NCBI RefSeq assembly: GCF_902459465.1
Contig: NC_047076.1
Location: 10,424,146 to 10,488,145, forward strand
Origin: Asterias rubens
Lineage: Eukaryota; Echinodermata; Asteroidea; Forcipulatida; Asteriidae
Length of the DNA: 64,000 nucleotides
Reading direction: 5' to 3'
Shown: in pieces, positions 13,301 to 23,119 of the stretch
Numbering within the stretch: the first letter of the stretch is position 1
Layout: every line of letters starts with the position of its first letter
Translations under genes and position numbers: made by a program
The notes under the pieces: generated by a model
Databases searched by the model: none
Told to the model about the DNA's origin: nothing
What the model saw: only the letters and a program-made list of their open reading frames with translations

Positions 13301-16300
13301 TCTTCAGACAAACAAAAAGCATACTCAAAATAGAAAAGCGCTTTGAACCCAGCGAGGTAACATTCATCATTCCGTGTTATCATCCCAGCGTAAAATTGAG
13401 ATTAAACTCATTCATGTTCGAAAGTCCCATCCCAAACACAATTCTACAAACACTTTCGCCTGAATTGTCTTAAAGCACACAAGACAGGAAATAAAACCAG
13501 GGGATCCGCAAAATGTCGATCAACCGAACCAGGCACCGACAAGAAACTCAATTTGTAACACATGCTCCCCGCTGCTGAAATTGCTTTTTCATTATTACAG
13601 ACCATCTGTCATTTGTCTCCAGGAAAAAGCTGAGAAATCATGAAACAGGGGGGAGAATTAGTTGCACCACCCGATTCTGTGGCATCATTCGGGGATGTAT
13701 AAATTACTTTGTGCTGGATTGGATGCCACAGTTCAATCACAATCAGTTTGTCATTGCCGACTGTAATTACAGAGTGAACTGAAGTGGAGAGGGGTAGGGA
13801 GGGGGGGGGACACAGAGAGAGATATCTCTCTGTCTGTGCCCCTTTCTTACTCTTCTCCTCTGTCTGGCCAAGCCAAACCTGTCAATCACATGCAATCAGA
13901 CCATCATCTTGGATTACAACAGAGGCATGAATTTTTGGGCATCAAAAACACATAATATCTAGCTTCCGCTCTGATTCATGGGATTGCATCCTCCCCTTTC
14001 CCCAACCCCCTCCCCCCTTTTCTCCCTGCTCTTTCTGACTGCTCTGATTACACAGGTCTTGGTCCCGACCAAGGAGTCTGATCCAGCATCTCCATCGTCG
14101 AGGGATTTCTCCCCTCTTTTTGTCGGCATGGGACAAAAGCTGGTTAGCGGGCTTGGGTTGTGCGCACAAAGACAGAGTGTTATCAGGAAACGTGGCCCCA
14201 GGCTCATTTCTTTTCGCAGCCTGTGTCTGGCCTAGCTGGCCCTTTTGTGTTTGAAATGATTGATGGATGTCACAGTCACAGGCAAGATTTCTCCATGGAA
14301 TTCCCTTTCTTTTCACGAAATCTTCACACCAACATTTTCCTTTTTCGAAAGAACCGTCAACTTTTTCTAACAACTCATAGTCAAGACTCGTCAAACTCTC
14401 AAGGAATCCAGGGAGAAGTATAAGCCAGGAGCTCAAGTTTGATGGTCAAGTGTGGGCTATTGGGATGGTTGTTGGGGGGGGGGGGGAGGTAACGGAACTA
14501 AGCCCACAATATGGCAATAGTCTTTCAATACCCATGAGAGACTGGCTACATTTTCTGCTTAGTCAAGCGGCAAGGTTTTGAGTCATTCTTGCTTGGCTTG
14601 GTGTACTTTTGGTGGTTGTAAGCCTCCCTAAAAAATATTATTGTCTAGATTCAGCAGGATAAACTTACTAACACCTAGTACATTTTGGGACTGGTGCAAT
14701 AATCAATGGAGCATTGCTAAACCAGGGATCAAGTCACTACCCAGAATTTGTAAATCTGATCATGTGTATGGAGTGCCTACAAACATACATTGTACATACA
14801 GCCTATGTATCGCTCTGTCAATGGGACATAATTCAATCAGACATCAGACCTGCTTAGTGCATTTTCCTGTATAAAGCGGACCAATAATGCTTTCATGGTT
14901 GCCATTTAATAATTACAACTGATTCACCAATCATGGCAAATGAGTGTGCCAATCTGTCACACACCTTAGCAAAATGAGCACTTCTTATTATTTCCGTGGG
15001 CCGGGGTAATCTACGGGTATTAATCTATGCACTTCCAAGGCATGCAAGGTACTTGATTTGCCGCTTGCTGCTACGATGCACTTCTCATATCAATCACTCT
15101 TTGTACTCAACAGTACACAACCGGCAACATTATCCCACAAGAAAATCGGTAATCATAATGAAGAAAAAAAAATCTATTCTAACACAGTTTTAGTGAAATT
15201 CCTGTCATATTTCTTTGTAAAGTATAAAGCAAGTAGGCCTATATCAACTTATTATCACGTAAATTTATTCGTTTCATGTTTTTAAAATACATTGTGCAAA
15301 ATTTGCACAACGTTTTGGGACATTTTGCACAACATTTTGGGACAGCATTTTGGGACGATGTATTTAATACAATGTCCCAAAATGCAAGTAAAACACGGTT
15401 TCCTTACTTGGTGTTTCCCAACATATGCATAAAATAACAAATCTGTGAAAATGTTGGCTTAATTGCTCATCAAAGTTGCAAAAAAAATGAACTGCACAAC
15501 TTTGTGAGCTTTCAGATGCATAATAAAAGGCTTCAGCTGAAGTCTTTTTTCTTGAGTGAGCAATCTATCACTCAAAAACTATGTTACTTCAGAGGAAGCC
15601 GTTTCTCACAATGTTTTATACTATGAACAGCTCTCCATTGCTCATTACCAAGTACACTTTTATGCTAACAATTATTTTGAGTAATTACCAATAGTGTCGA
15701 GTGCCTTTAATAAGCAGGGAAAAACTGGCTCGTTCTCAAAACTACTCAACAAGCTACATGTTATATTTTACTTTCCTTCTTCCAATCCTCGTTTGACTCT
15801 ATAATAACTTTTATCACCCTTGTTCAATCTCTTTTATCACTGATAATAACTGTGGTAGTTTATACAGCAAGGGCTGTGTCAATATTCCATTGTCCATTTA
15901 CAGTAGCTGACCATTAAATGTGTGATAACTACAGATGATAACACAAAATACACACAAATGCAAGTCTCTGTACACTCTAAATTACTTTTATGGTTTGTTT
16001 TGGGGTAATTGTATTCTGTGCGGATTGAGTCGAAACATCTTTCCTGGATTGCATTTTTACCTAATGAAAATAATCTTCTTTACATATTTTATGTGAAATT
16101 TGTATTTGAAATAAACCTCACATGAACTTTTTTATTTTAAATTATGCCAATTCAATTGTTTTTCATGTTGCATACGGTACAGAATGTACGAATATTGAAT
16201 TTCCCCCTTTTGGGGATGGGGGAATAATACAGTTTCTCTGCTGCTAAAGTTAAACTTCTCAAACTTCTCTTTAACAGATGATGCCGGAACACGATGCAGA

Positions 16301-19300
16301 TCTATGTTTTTTGTTTTCAAGGAATTTCAGCAAAGTTTGTTCTTTGATACAATCCTACAATATGGTAGAAGCAAGATACAAATTGGTAGACCTACATTTT
16401 TTCAGAAAGCTATTTGCAGTTCTAGCTAATATTTCTCATTTATAATATGTATTGAATGCTGAATTTGTGTGACCAATTTCTTCATTTAAACAGAAAGACT
16501 GCACCTCTCTGAGGTCATAATATCCACACCATGAGCATATCTCTACCTCCAATCAAGAAATAAATCTGAGTCATCTCTTCGAATTTTGTACTTTACCCGT
16601 TCTATTCGCAAAATTGTCAGTGAAATGCAACCCACTAATTCAAGACATGTAAAGCCTAGCTGTAAAAACCAAGACAAACTGCCACTTACTGAAGCTGCAG
16701 TGAGTAGCAGAGAGCCTATGGGTGAATAAAAGAGGCCTAATACTTTTAACTTACACGTTTGATCTTCCCTCTATGGTGTATCCTTTACAATTTGAAGTGT
16801 ACTGTTTCAAACCCAGATGTGGCCGGTATCGACCCAAGTGCACAGATCCAGATCGGATAACATGGTCTAGCAGTGAGAATCGTGCGTCCGCTTGTGATTT
16901 GAGCGCACGTCACCAGAGATTCCCAGGGAATATAGGTTAATCAATTGAATAATGTGAAAAAACACACCATAAAAAGGACCAGTATATTGAAGTGTACTGA
17001 AAATGTGACTTGGGGCCTTATAAATTAGTGGAAATTTTATTTTTGGGCTGCCGATTTGCAAAAACAAGATAAAATATGTTTTTCTCGGTAGATCTAATTG
17101 GTCATTGAATGGAAATCAAGAGCCAAAAAGGTAGATATATATATGAATTACCCTTAGGGCAGAAAATACATGTTTTTGTTAACTACATCTCATCAATTTT
17201 CTAGAGAACTAATTAATTTTGGTACTCAAGTTACATTTATAGCAATGACCTGGTTGTTGGTACGACCATGAAGGAAGGTACAACTTTTTTAGGGGAAAAA
17301 ACATTATAGGAAGGCAACATCACTGGAATTTATTGTAACATTCGTGTAAACCCATACTTTCAGTTGTCTACTTTAAAAACTTTCCAGCTATAGTTCTTCA
17401 TTTAAAATCTGGAATTTGCTCATGTAAAGGCACTTGACACTAAATTGGTAATTACTCAAACTAGCTGTTAGCATAAAAACATACTTGGTAACGAGCAATG
17501 TGGAGCTGTTGATAGTATAAAACATTGTGAGAAACAACTCCCTCTGAAGTAACGTATAGTTTTTGAGAAAGAGGTAATTCTCGCTCAAATATTAAAATAC
17601 TGCAGGTCTAATAATAAAAATAATAGTAATAATAAACATTTCTATGGCGCTCTACAACTAACACAGCGCCTCACAAGAAAAACAAAATAACATAAGTAGA
17701 AAACAGGCATCTGAAAGCACACAAAGTTGTGCGACAATGTTTTTTTTTCAATTAATCTCTTGCAACTTCAATGACCAATTGAGTCCAAATTTTTAACAGA
17801 TTTGTTATTTTAGGCCTTTGCATATAACAAAAATGTTAGGATTTTACACCAAGTGAGAAAACTGGTCTTTGTCAATTACCAATTACTGGTAGGTGTCCAG
17901 TGCCTACCGGTAGGTGTCCAGTGCCTTTAATGTGTGGTGTTCATTTAAAAACCAATTGAATCTTACATGGTAGAAATGTCCAGTGTGTGACACACTGAAT
18001 AGACAGTGACCCAAAATAGAGAAAGACATTAGCCTATTATCGGGTACAAAAAGGCTGAAAATGGGGCTGGGGTCACACCACATCAAACAAATTTTATGGT
18101 CTGCTCTATGCACCCCATACACTCTTTAGCCCAAAGGCACACTCTATGCAAACTACCAGTATGGTCTTTTGTAGGCAAAATTAATACCACTTTTGTCACA
18201 GTGCGTGTATTATATTGCCACAAACTCAGGCAGTCACAAAGATTTATTTGTGGTAGAGTAAGAAACAGATTTTTAGTTTGGGCAATCATCAGGAAATTGT
18301 TGATCGAGCTGATTATGACATTGAGTTGGTACTGGTAGGCCTTACAGTTCTTAAACTGTCAAAAGAGGTCTTTTGTATTTTAAAAGTAAAAAAATATAGA
18401 AATGCCATTCAACTTGACTGGGTCCTGAAGTGTCTTCACTTGTACATTGTAAGATGCTAAAACAGACAACTAGATTTACATCATTTAAGAACCCACCATA
18501 GGAAGACAGTGTGAGAAAAAAAAACTACAGAAGCAGACCCTACTTTTGAAAACAAACAACCTAGATCTACATAATTTATGTTTAGTCAAGTGCACTGTTC
18601 ATGTAGGTGTTACTCCTAAAAGTAGGTTACCCAAACAAATTTTAATCGAAACAGAAAAAAGGGGTGAGCACTGAGACGGACCGTTCCTCCCCCACAAAAC
18701 AAAAAGAGCAGGATTTATTATTTCAAAGCACATGGCTGTCCCTCATATTATTAACACCATGCCATGTGCACGTTAGTTGGGTCTATTTTGATCTATTCAT
18801 GTACACGCTGCATGCACAGACCCCACAACAAAAGAACACAAATAACTGTGCCAGCTAGTTTTGTTTTGATAACCAATGTTAAAGCTGGAGGGGGGCTTCA
18901 GTGTATGAAACCCTTTGCATTTTGGGGTAGTGCTGCACTGCGGAGGCAGTGCCAACATCATGCAGAGTATTTTGTTAGTCTGTTGACTCTTGCAGTTTTT
19001 GCAGTCCCAGGCTGGTAGAAAAATACCTCTGGTTTTACAGTATATGTATTGAGCATGAAATTGTGTGAAAATTTATGATATGACCAGAAGAAGTTCCGTA
19101 TAAGGATGGTACTTTAGCAATTGTTAAGAAACTATACCATGTCCAAACAGTAAAACTGAGTTAGCTTTACAAAAATACTTGGGCATCAAAACAGGTTTTG
19201 ACTAAATTGAGACTAAAATATTGTACTTTCCCTGAAAAAAATCAAGATCCTGACAAGGTAAAAATAAGATATTTGAATCTGCCTGAGTTTGGACCTGTTT

Positions 19301-20860
19301 TTGTTAAAGTAGTGGACACTATTGGTAATTACTCCAAATAATCATTAGCATAAAACCTTTCTTTGTGAAGAGTAATGGGGAGAGGTTGACGGTATAAAAC
19401 ATTGTGAGAAAGGGCTCCCTCTGAAGTGCCATAGTTTTTGAGAAAGAAGTAATTATTCACGAATTTGATTTTGAGACCTCAGATTTAAAAGTTAGAACTT
19501 GAGGTCTCGAAATCAACCATCTAAACGCACACAACTTCGTGTGACAAGGGTGTCTTTCTCTTTCATTATTATCTCGCAAGTTCGATGACCAATTGAGCTC
19601 AAATTTTCACAGGTTTGTTATTTTATGCATATGTTGGGATAAACCAAGCGTGAAAGCTAGTCTTTGACAATTACCAATAGTGTCCACTGCCTAAACACAT
19701 TTTACTTCAAACATTTTGAGCAGACTCTTACCTGATCACATGATGCTTGGCAGGCAGGGTGGCTTCGAACACCATGACAGCATTCGGGATCTATTTGGAC
19801 GAAAAAGAATAAGATTACAAACTGATATAACAGCCCAAAAATCCATGTTTAATTAGAGATGACAATCTTATTTTTGGGAAGCATTTAGCCCTCCTCTATT
19901 TTAGAACAAGCAAACATTTAAATTAATCAACTGCTACAAATTACATCAAATAGTTTGAGGAAGTTTGTTCGGTCTATAATTTTGTGTATGTTGAATTTGG
20001 GGGAATATCAATAGTGGCAAGCGAAATAAGTGGCTGTCATAATTGCTGCACTTCAAAAAAGCAAAAAAATAAGATGATGTTTTGTAAAATTTGACTGTAT
20101 TTTAGTATTTTGACTGAATTGAAACTGAATTGACTGCCGAGTGAACCTGGTTTGCTTAACTGGAGCTCTATGTCAACATACTGTATCCCTACTACAAATA
20201 TGAGGTCATTCCTCTTTGTCGGACGGGAATGCTGTGGGGTTGGTGGGCATATTTTTTTCTTTGGTTTTTTAAAGACATTTTAAAAAGGTAAATGTTACAA
20301 GGCATAGGCCTAAAGCATTTTTAAATAAACTTGAGAGTTCTGTTTCATTCATGCTGCTTTTTTTTTTGCAAATTGTTTAGAAAGGACTCATTTCAAATAC
20401 CAACAATCTTTACACAATTAAAATGTTCCTCTAAACTTGAACGAACTGAAAGGCCTTTCGTAGGTGGAGTACCTTCCAAGTTCAACTTATTTCTCAATGC
20501 CGACTGTTTTTCTTATAAAAACACCAAATAACCTACTGTTGCAGAAATTATCCAGTCAGTAAATACTGAACCCCACACTTGGTAACAGAAAATACTTGTA
20601 CAAATTGAAGCACAAAGCCAAGTATTTCACGAGAGGTTCTGCCAACTGGTACTGTGACACTGTTGTAATGCGTTTGTGTTGCAGACGACACCTATAACTA
20701 ATCTAAACAAAATTAGCGCAATACACATTCACTTAGCAAAACGGATAACCCAAAATGCTAAAACAAAAACTAACACAACAACTTCTAGCATTTTCCTACC
20801 TTGTGCAAACACCACAGACAAGGAACAAATCCAAACCAATGTTAGAAAACCAGACTTCAT
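4325..20860 (-). CDS. RECK: RECK-like protein, 5' part (signal peptide and first cysteine knot), partial
   Basis: Three minus-strand exons chain with matching phases: 20860-20800 (61 nt), 19790-19732 (59 nt) and 4399-4325 (75 nt). Together they give 65 residues: a 20-residue signal peptide, then CC-8-C-3-C, then 22 residues to the next cysteine. That spacing is the one I recall for the first N-terminal knot of vertebrate RECK, and the residues before the last Cys (HLSNLRNNC) also resemble it. RECK is a GPI-anchored extracellular regulator of metalloproteases and, in vertebrates, a Wnt7 co-receptor with GPR124. All introns are GT-AG; intron 2 is 15.3 kb. The remaining knots, Kazal domains and GPI signal must lie left of the window. 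It could be another CC-knot protein, since only one knot is visible. Confidence 0.72.
4495..4800. repeat. Main MITE family copy
   Basis: Right end AATTACCAATAGTGTCCAGT then GCCTTTAA; left terminal repeat eroded. The internal AAAGGCTTCAGGCCTGAAGT hairpin marks a second subfamily that also occurs at 15398-15710, 40386-40757 and 57505-57866. Confidence 0.8.
5171..5204. repeat. Perfect 14-bp hairpin
   Basis: Arms ACCATGGAGGTAGA and TCTACCTCCATGGT around a short AT loop. It looks like the centre or tip of a small foldback element; no further arm could be traced. Confidence 0.6.
5919..8250. mobile_element. 2.3 kb TIR element inserted in a MITE copy
   Basis: Bounded by TTACCGTAATTTTCGGATTA on the left and its complement, ending in CCGAAAATTACGGTAA, on the right; the subterminal 'ATAAACCGCGCGGCG' motifs are repeated. 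Flanking DNA on both sides reads as the two halves of a main-family MITE, so this element inserted into it. No transposase frame is recognisable; internal open frames are short and on both strands. The superfamily cannot be assigned from the termini alone. It shares an internal block with 48776-48960. Confidence 0.75.
7798..7887 (+). promoter_or_regulatory. CRE plus TATA-like motif in a duplicated block
   Basis: TGACGTCA (7798-7805) is followed one base later by TATATAAAG (7807-7815). The surrounding ~83 bp is directly repeated, and the second unit keeps TGACGTCA (7880-7887) but not the TATA-like run. The layout resembles a small promoter inside the TIR element; activity is not shown. Confidence 0.35.
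8655..9796. mobile_element. TIR element, ends TAGGTGTTCGGG, about 1.1 kb
   Basis: The left end TTAGGTGTTCGGGCAAAAGC is matched in inverse by ATAGCCGAACACCTAGTG at the right end. It contains a T-run at 8695-8714 and a 5S-rRNA-like stretch (9257-9340). No coding frame is supported. Confidence 0.6.
9257..9340 (+). ncRNA. 5S rRNA-derived fragment (pseudogene or SINE3-type head)
   Basis: About 84 nt follow the 5' two thirds of metazoan 5S rRNA, from CTACGACCGTACTGCGTTGA through TTAAGCAAACTCGGGC to GTCAGTACTTGGATTGG. The two internal pol III control blocks (around TTAAGCAA...CGGG and AGTACTTGGAT) are recognisable with substitutions. The 3' third is missing and AT-rich DNA follows. It is therefore not a working 5S gene; a 5S-headed SINE remnant or a captured pseudogene are the options. 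Confidence 0.75.
10122..10147. repeat. C-rich simple repeat
   Basis: Run of C residues interrupted by A; simple sequence. Confidence 0.8.
11600..11720. repeat. Main MITE family fragment
   Basis: Contains the AAACAGCTCCCTCTGAAGTG block and the AGACCTCAGATTTGAGGTCT hairpin of the family, without either terminus. Confidence 0.65.
12630..12835. repeat. Palindromic MITE, family B
   Basis: Outer arms CCTGGTTCAT...GCGAATGCAAGTGCGGAG and CTCCGCATTCACAGAGTATG...AACCAGGCTT are inverted; the inner arms AAAGTTGAGC / GCTCAACTTT form a foldback. A second copy is at 58346-58508. Confidence 0.75.
13801..13840. repeat. Short GA/TC hairpin
   Basis: GGGACACAGAGAGAGATATC and TCTCTCTGTCTGTGCCCC form a near-perfect inverted repeat after a G-run. 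Confidence 0.5.
15398..15710. repeat. Main MITE family copy
   Basis: Starts near CTTACTTGGTGTTTCCCAAC and ends AATTACCAATAGTGTCGAGT then GCCTTTAA, with the AAAGGCTTCAGCTGAAGTCT hairpin subfamily marker. Confidence 0.8.
17426..17930. repeat. Main MITE family copy with internal insertion
   Basis: Begins AAGGCACTTGACACTAAATT and ends GTGTCCAGTGCCTTTAA. It is lengthened by a TAA-rich segment ending in a 'GGCGCTCTACAAC' motif (about 17608-17700), which looks like the reversed 3' tail of a retroelement, and by a small duplication of its right end (17890-17930). Confidence 0.75.
19306..19694. repeat. Main MITE family, complete copy
   Basis: Both termini are present: AGTGGACACTATTGGTAATT on the left and AATTACCAATAGTGTCCACT on the right, perfect inverses. 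It also has the internal GAGACCTCAGATTT / GAGGTCTCG inverted pair. No coding capacity. It ends 38 bp from the RECK-like exon 2. Confidence 0.85.
19732..19790 (-). CDS. RECK: RECK-like exon 2: CC-knot
   Basis: Flanked by AAATAG and GTAAGA. After completing the split codon it encodes PECCHGVRSHPACQASCDQ, five cysteines in 19 residues with the CC-x8-C-x3-C pattern of RECK N-terminal knots. It ends in phase 0. Confidence 0.75.
20800..20860 (-). CDS. RECK: RECK-like exon 1: start codon and signal peptide
   Basis: The ATG is at 20860-20858. The exon encodes MKSGFLTLVWICSLSVVFAQ plus one base (G) and ends at a GTAGGA donor (20799-20798). The Lys followed by a hydrophobic stretch and VFAQ is a classic cleavable signal peptide. 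The split codon G+AT gives Asp at the junction with exon 2. The 5' UTR extends an unknown distance to the right (above 20860). Confidence 0.7.
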
Positions 20861-22449
20861 CTTTCGCTAATCGTAGATATCCAGGCCGGTTGCACGTTCA
20901 TACTTGCCGTCTCTCACGCTCGACTGAAAAGCTCCTGTACTTTTTAACTGGTTTTATCGCTGGTCTTTGGTTTGTGTGCAGCGCACACACACCGTCCGTA
21001 CACGCACACAACTGGGCATCAGTGAAGAACTCTTGGGCGCTTTATTGAGCCGAAATCAGTAGCTGACAAGAAGAACTTTTACTGGTAAAGTGCACTTGCC
21101 AATAGTATTACGTGCATGAATTCACGGAAGACAATCTCAGCTACAAAAAGCGCCCAAAGAGAGTCGCACGCTCACACGCCGTCCCCAAAACAGTGCACAA
21201 GCTGGCCTCTTGGGATTTGCCGGTAGTTCTTTCGTCGTTCACCCCTCTGTACGTGATTACCATTCACCATCTTTATTGTGGAACAAACCTCCGGAAATGT
21301 TCCCCAGTCCCAGATTGACGATCTGGCGTGCGAGGTTAAATCGTGCGTCAATATCAATTTGAGGCAAACTTCAGCTGAGATATTTCTCTTCCCGGGGAGT
21401 GCAATTTCGCAGCAATCATTCTTGAGTTCACACAGCTGGAGTCTAGTAACGCAGGGCGAGCAACCAGTTCAAAGAACAGCCAATTGCTGAATAATAGGCC
21501 ATAATCACCTCTCGTTGAAAAGTGGCCCAATCATTACCATCGATTTCTTCATCTCTTGGGGAAAGCTAATTGCTAGAATACATTATCCCATTACTGAGGG
21601 ACCGCCTGTCTGTTGCAAACTCAAACAATTGGCAGTGGGACTATTTTTACCGCTTTTCTCATGGAGCTCTGACAAACTTTGAGGAAAAATTAATTTTCTT
21701 TAAAACTGTACACCATTCTCATTGGATTTGCATGGGCGTGCGGTTCCCAATAAACTACGGGTGCCAGAACCTATTCAAGCCAACACAATAACGAGACCAA
21801 AGTGTGACGGCTTTTTTATTGCTTGCTGAGGAGAGTGATCCCACACAATACAGCAAATTGAATGAGGTCTGAGATAGTTCAGCTGGTTATTATGTCACCA
21901 ACCTTGAAGCTCCTCCCCAGCAATTTACCGGGACTCAGCGGCTGTAATTGGTACCAGGGGAGTAGGTGGATGTCCTTGCAGGGGATTTGTGTGGGGGGGG
22001 GGGGGGGGCAAGAGAGCACAGGACCGTGATTGGGATTCGGGAATTCAACTTGCACCAGTCTCGGACTCTACAAAAAAAACTTTTTGCGAAAAAAGAGTAG
22101 CACAATCCAAAACGTTTCAAAAGCGTTGATCCGTTTTCATTCACGTCATTACTTTCAACGGTTTGATACAAATTAGAACAAAAACTACACAATAGCAATA
22201 AGACATTATGAGGTGCATGCGCAACACAAAACATAAAACAGTTAAAACATACCAAAAGAAAGACTCAAACTCAAGACTCATCTTTACCATTAACTCGTGG
22301 TGTGTACACCGACTGGTAGTAAAGGAAAACCATTCTTGGTGGCGCTGTTTACAGCCGCTTGAACAGCTGCGTCCCGCGTGCGCGCGCAGCGCAACACGTT
22401 TCGCGTATTCATTTGCACGCGCGTAAAGCTTTCAAAGTTTAAAAATCTG
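20861..22449. promoter_or_regulatory. Divergent 5' region between RECK-like and LRRC37-like genes
   Basis: The RECK-like gene starts leftward at 20860 and the LRRC37-like gene starts rightward after about 22450, so this interval should hold both promoters. It contains a CpG-dense stretch (22370-22430, including GCGTGCGCGCGCAGCGCAAC), a G-run at 21988-22008, and CCAAT/ATTGG-type motifs around 21470-21530. No coding exon is supported. Exact start sites cannot be read from sequence. Confidence 0.5.
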
Positions 22450-22598
22450 CTGGGATTTTGATATCAATGGTCGTTTACATACAAAAATGTTGCAGTATAG
22501 TGAAGATTTGCAGTTCCCGGCGAACAATAAACCTTGCAATTACTCCAAAATAAGTCCATATTATGAGTGGCTGAATGTTTTATGAACGTTAACGAAAG
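22450..22598 (+). other. LRRC37: Putative 5' UTR exon of LRRC37-like gene
   Basis: A strong donor (GAAAG then GTAAGT) at 22598/22599 follows the CpG-rich stretch. The first coding exon has a convincing acceptor (CATGCAG, ending 23117) just before its ATG. The left end is a guess. Confidence 0.4.
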
Positions 22599-23119
22599 GT
22601 AAGTTTTCACTTATTGGTGCATGAACCGAACGAACAAAGTACTTTACATTTGTCTTTTGTTTTAGTTATAGTTCGAAAGTTTATTTTTGTAATCTGCTAA
22701 TCCATGAAATGTATAGGCCAAAATAGATGGTATAGCACTGCAGTCGATTTCACGAAGGAAATGCGCAACTTGCGCCATGGCGTAAAGTTTCATGAAATCC
22801 TGCAACAGATGAGTTCAAACCAGACTACAGTGGGACATTCGTTTTCCTATAATTCCAAGGCGTTCCTATCAAATTTTGTTCAGAAACAACACTTGTCAAA
22901 ATTAATATGACATTCAGAAATGTTTTAAACTGTATTAAATTAAAGATGTTATTGTTCTACTATCATCATAATTTATCTGAGACCGTGTTAATTTTATGTA
23001 ATCTTAGACAACTTTATTTTCTTACAATTTTGTAATGTTCCTAACCTACAATGGTTTTCTTCTTTTGTTTCATTCATAAACCGCACTTGCAACATTTGTG
23101 TTTTGACCCACATGCAGGT

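Larger units (their letters stand above)
4400..19731 (-). other. RECK-like intron 2 (15.3 kb), repeat-rich
   Basis: No coding exon is supported on either strand. It holds MITE copies at 4495-4800, 5680-5918 (interrupted), 15398-15710, 17426-17930 and 19306-19694, a 2.3 kb TIR element at 5919-8250, a second TIR element with a 5S rRNA piece at 8655-9796, and a palindromic element at 12630-12835. The interval 13600-14440 is less repetitive and more GC-balanced; it could hold regulatory DNA, but nothing specific is recognisable. Confidence 0.6.

Noticed and set aside
13942-14436. Overlapping open frames of 80-164 codons on both strands
   Set aside because: No domain, low-complexity composition, no compatible splice chain; most likely chance in a GC-balanced intron stretch. 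Regulatory DNA remains possible.
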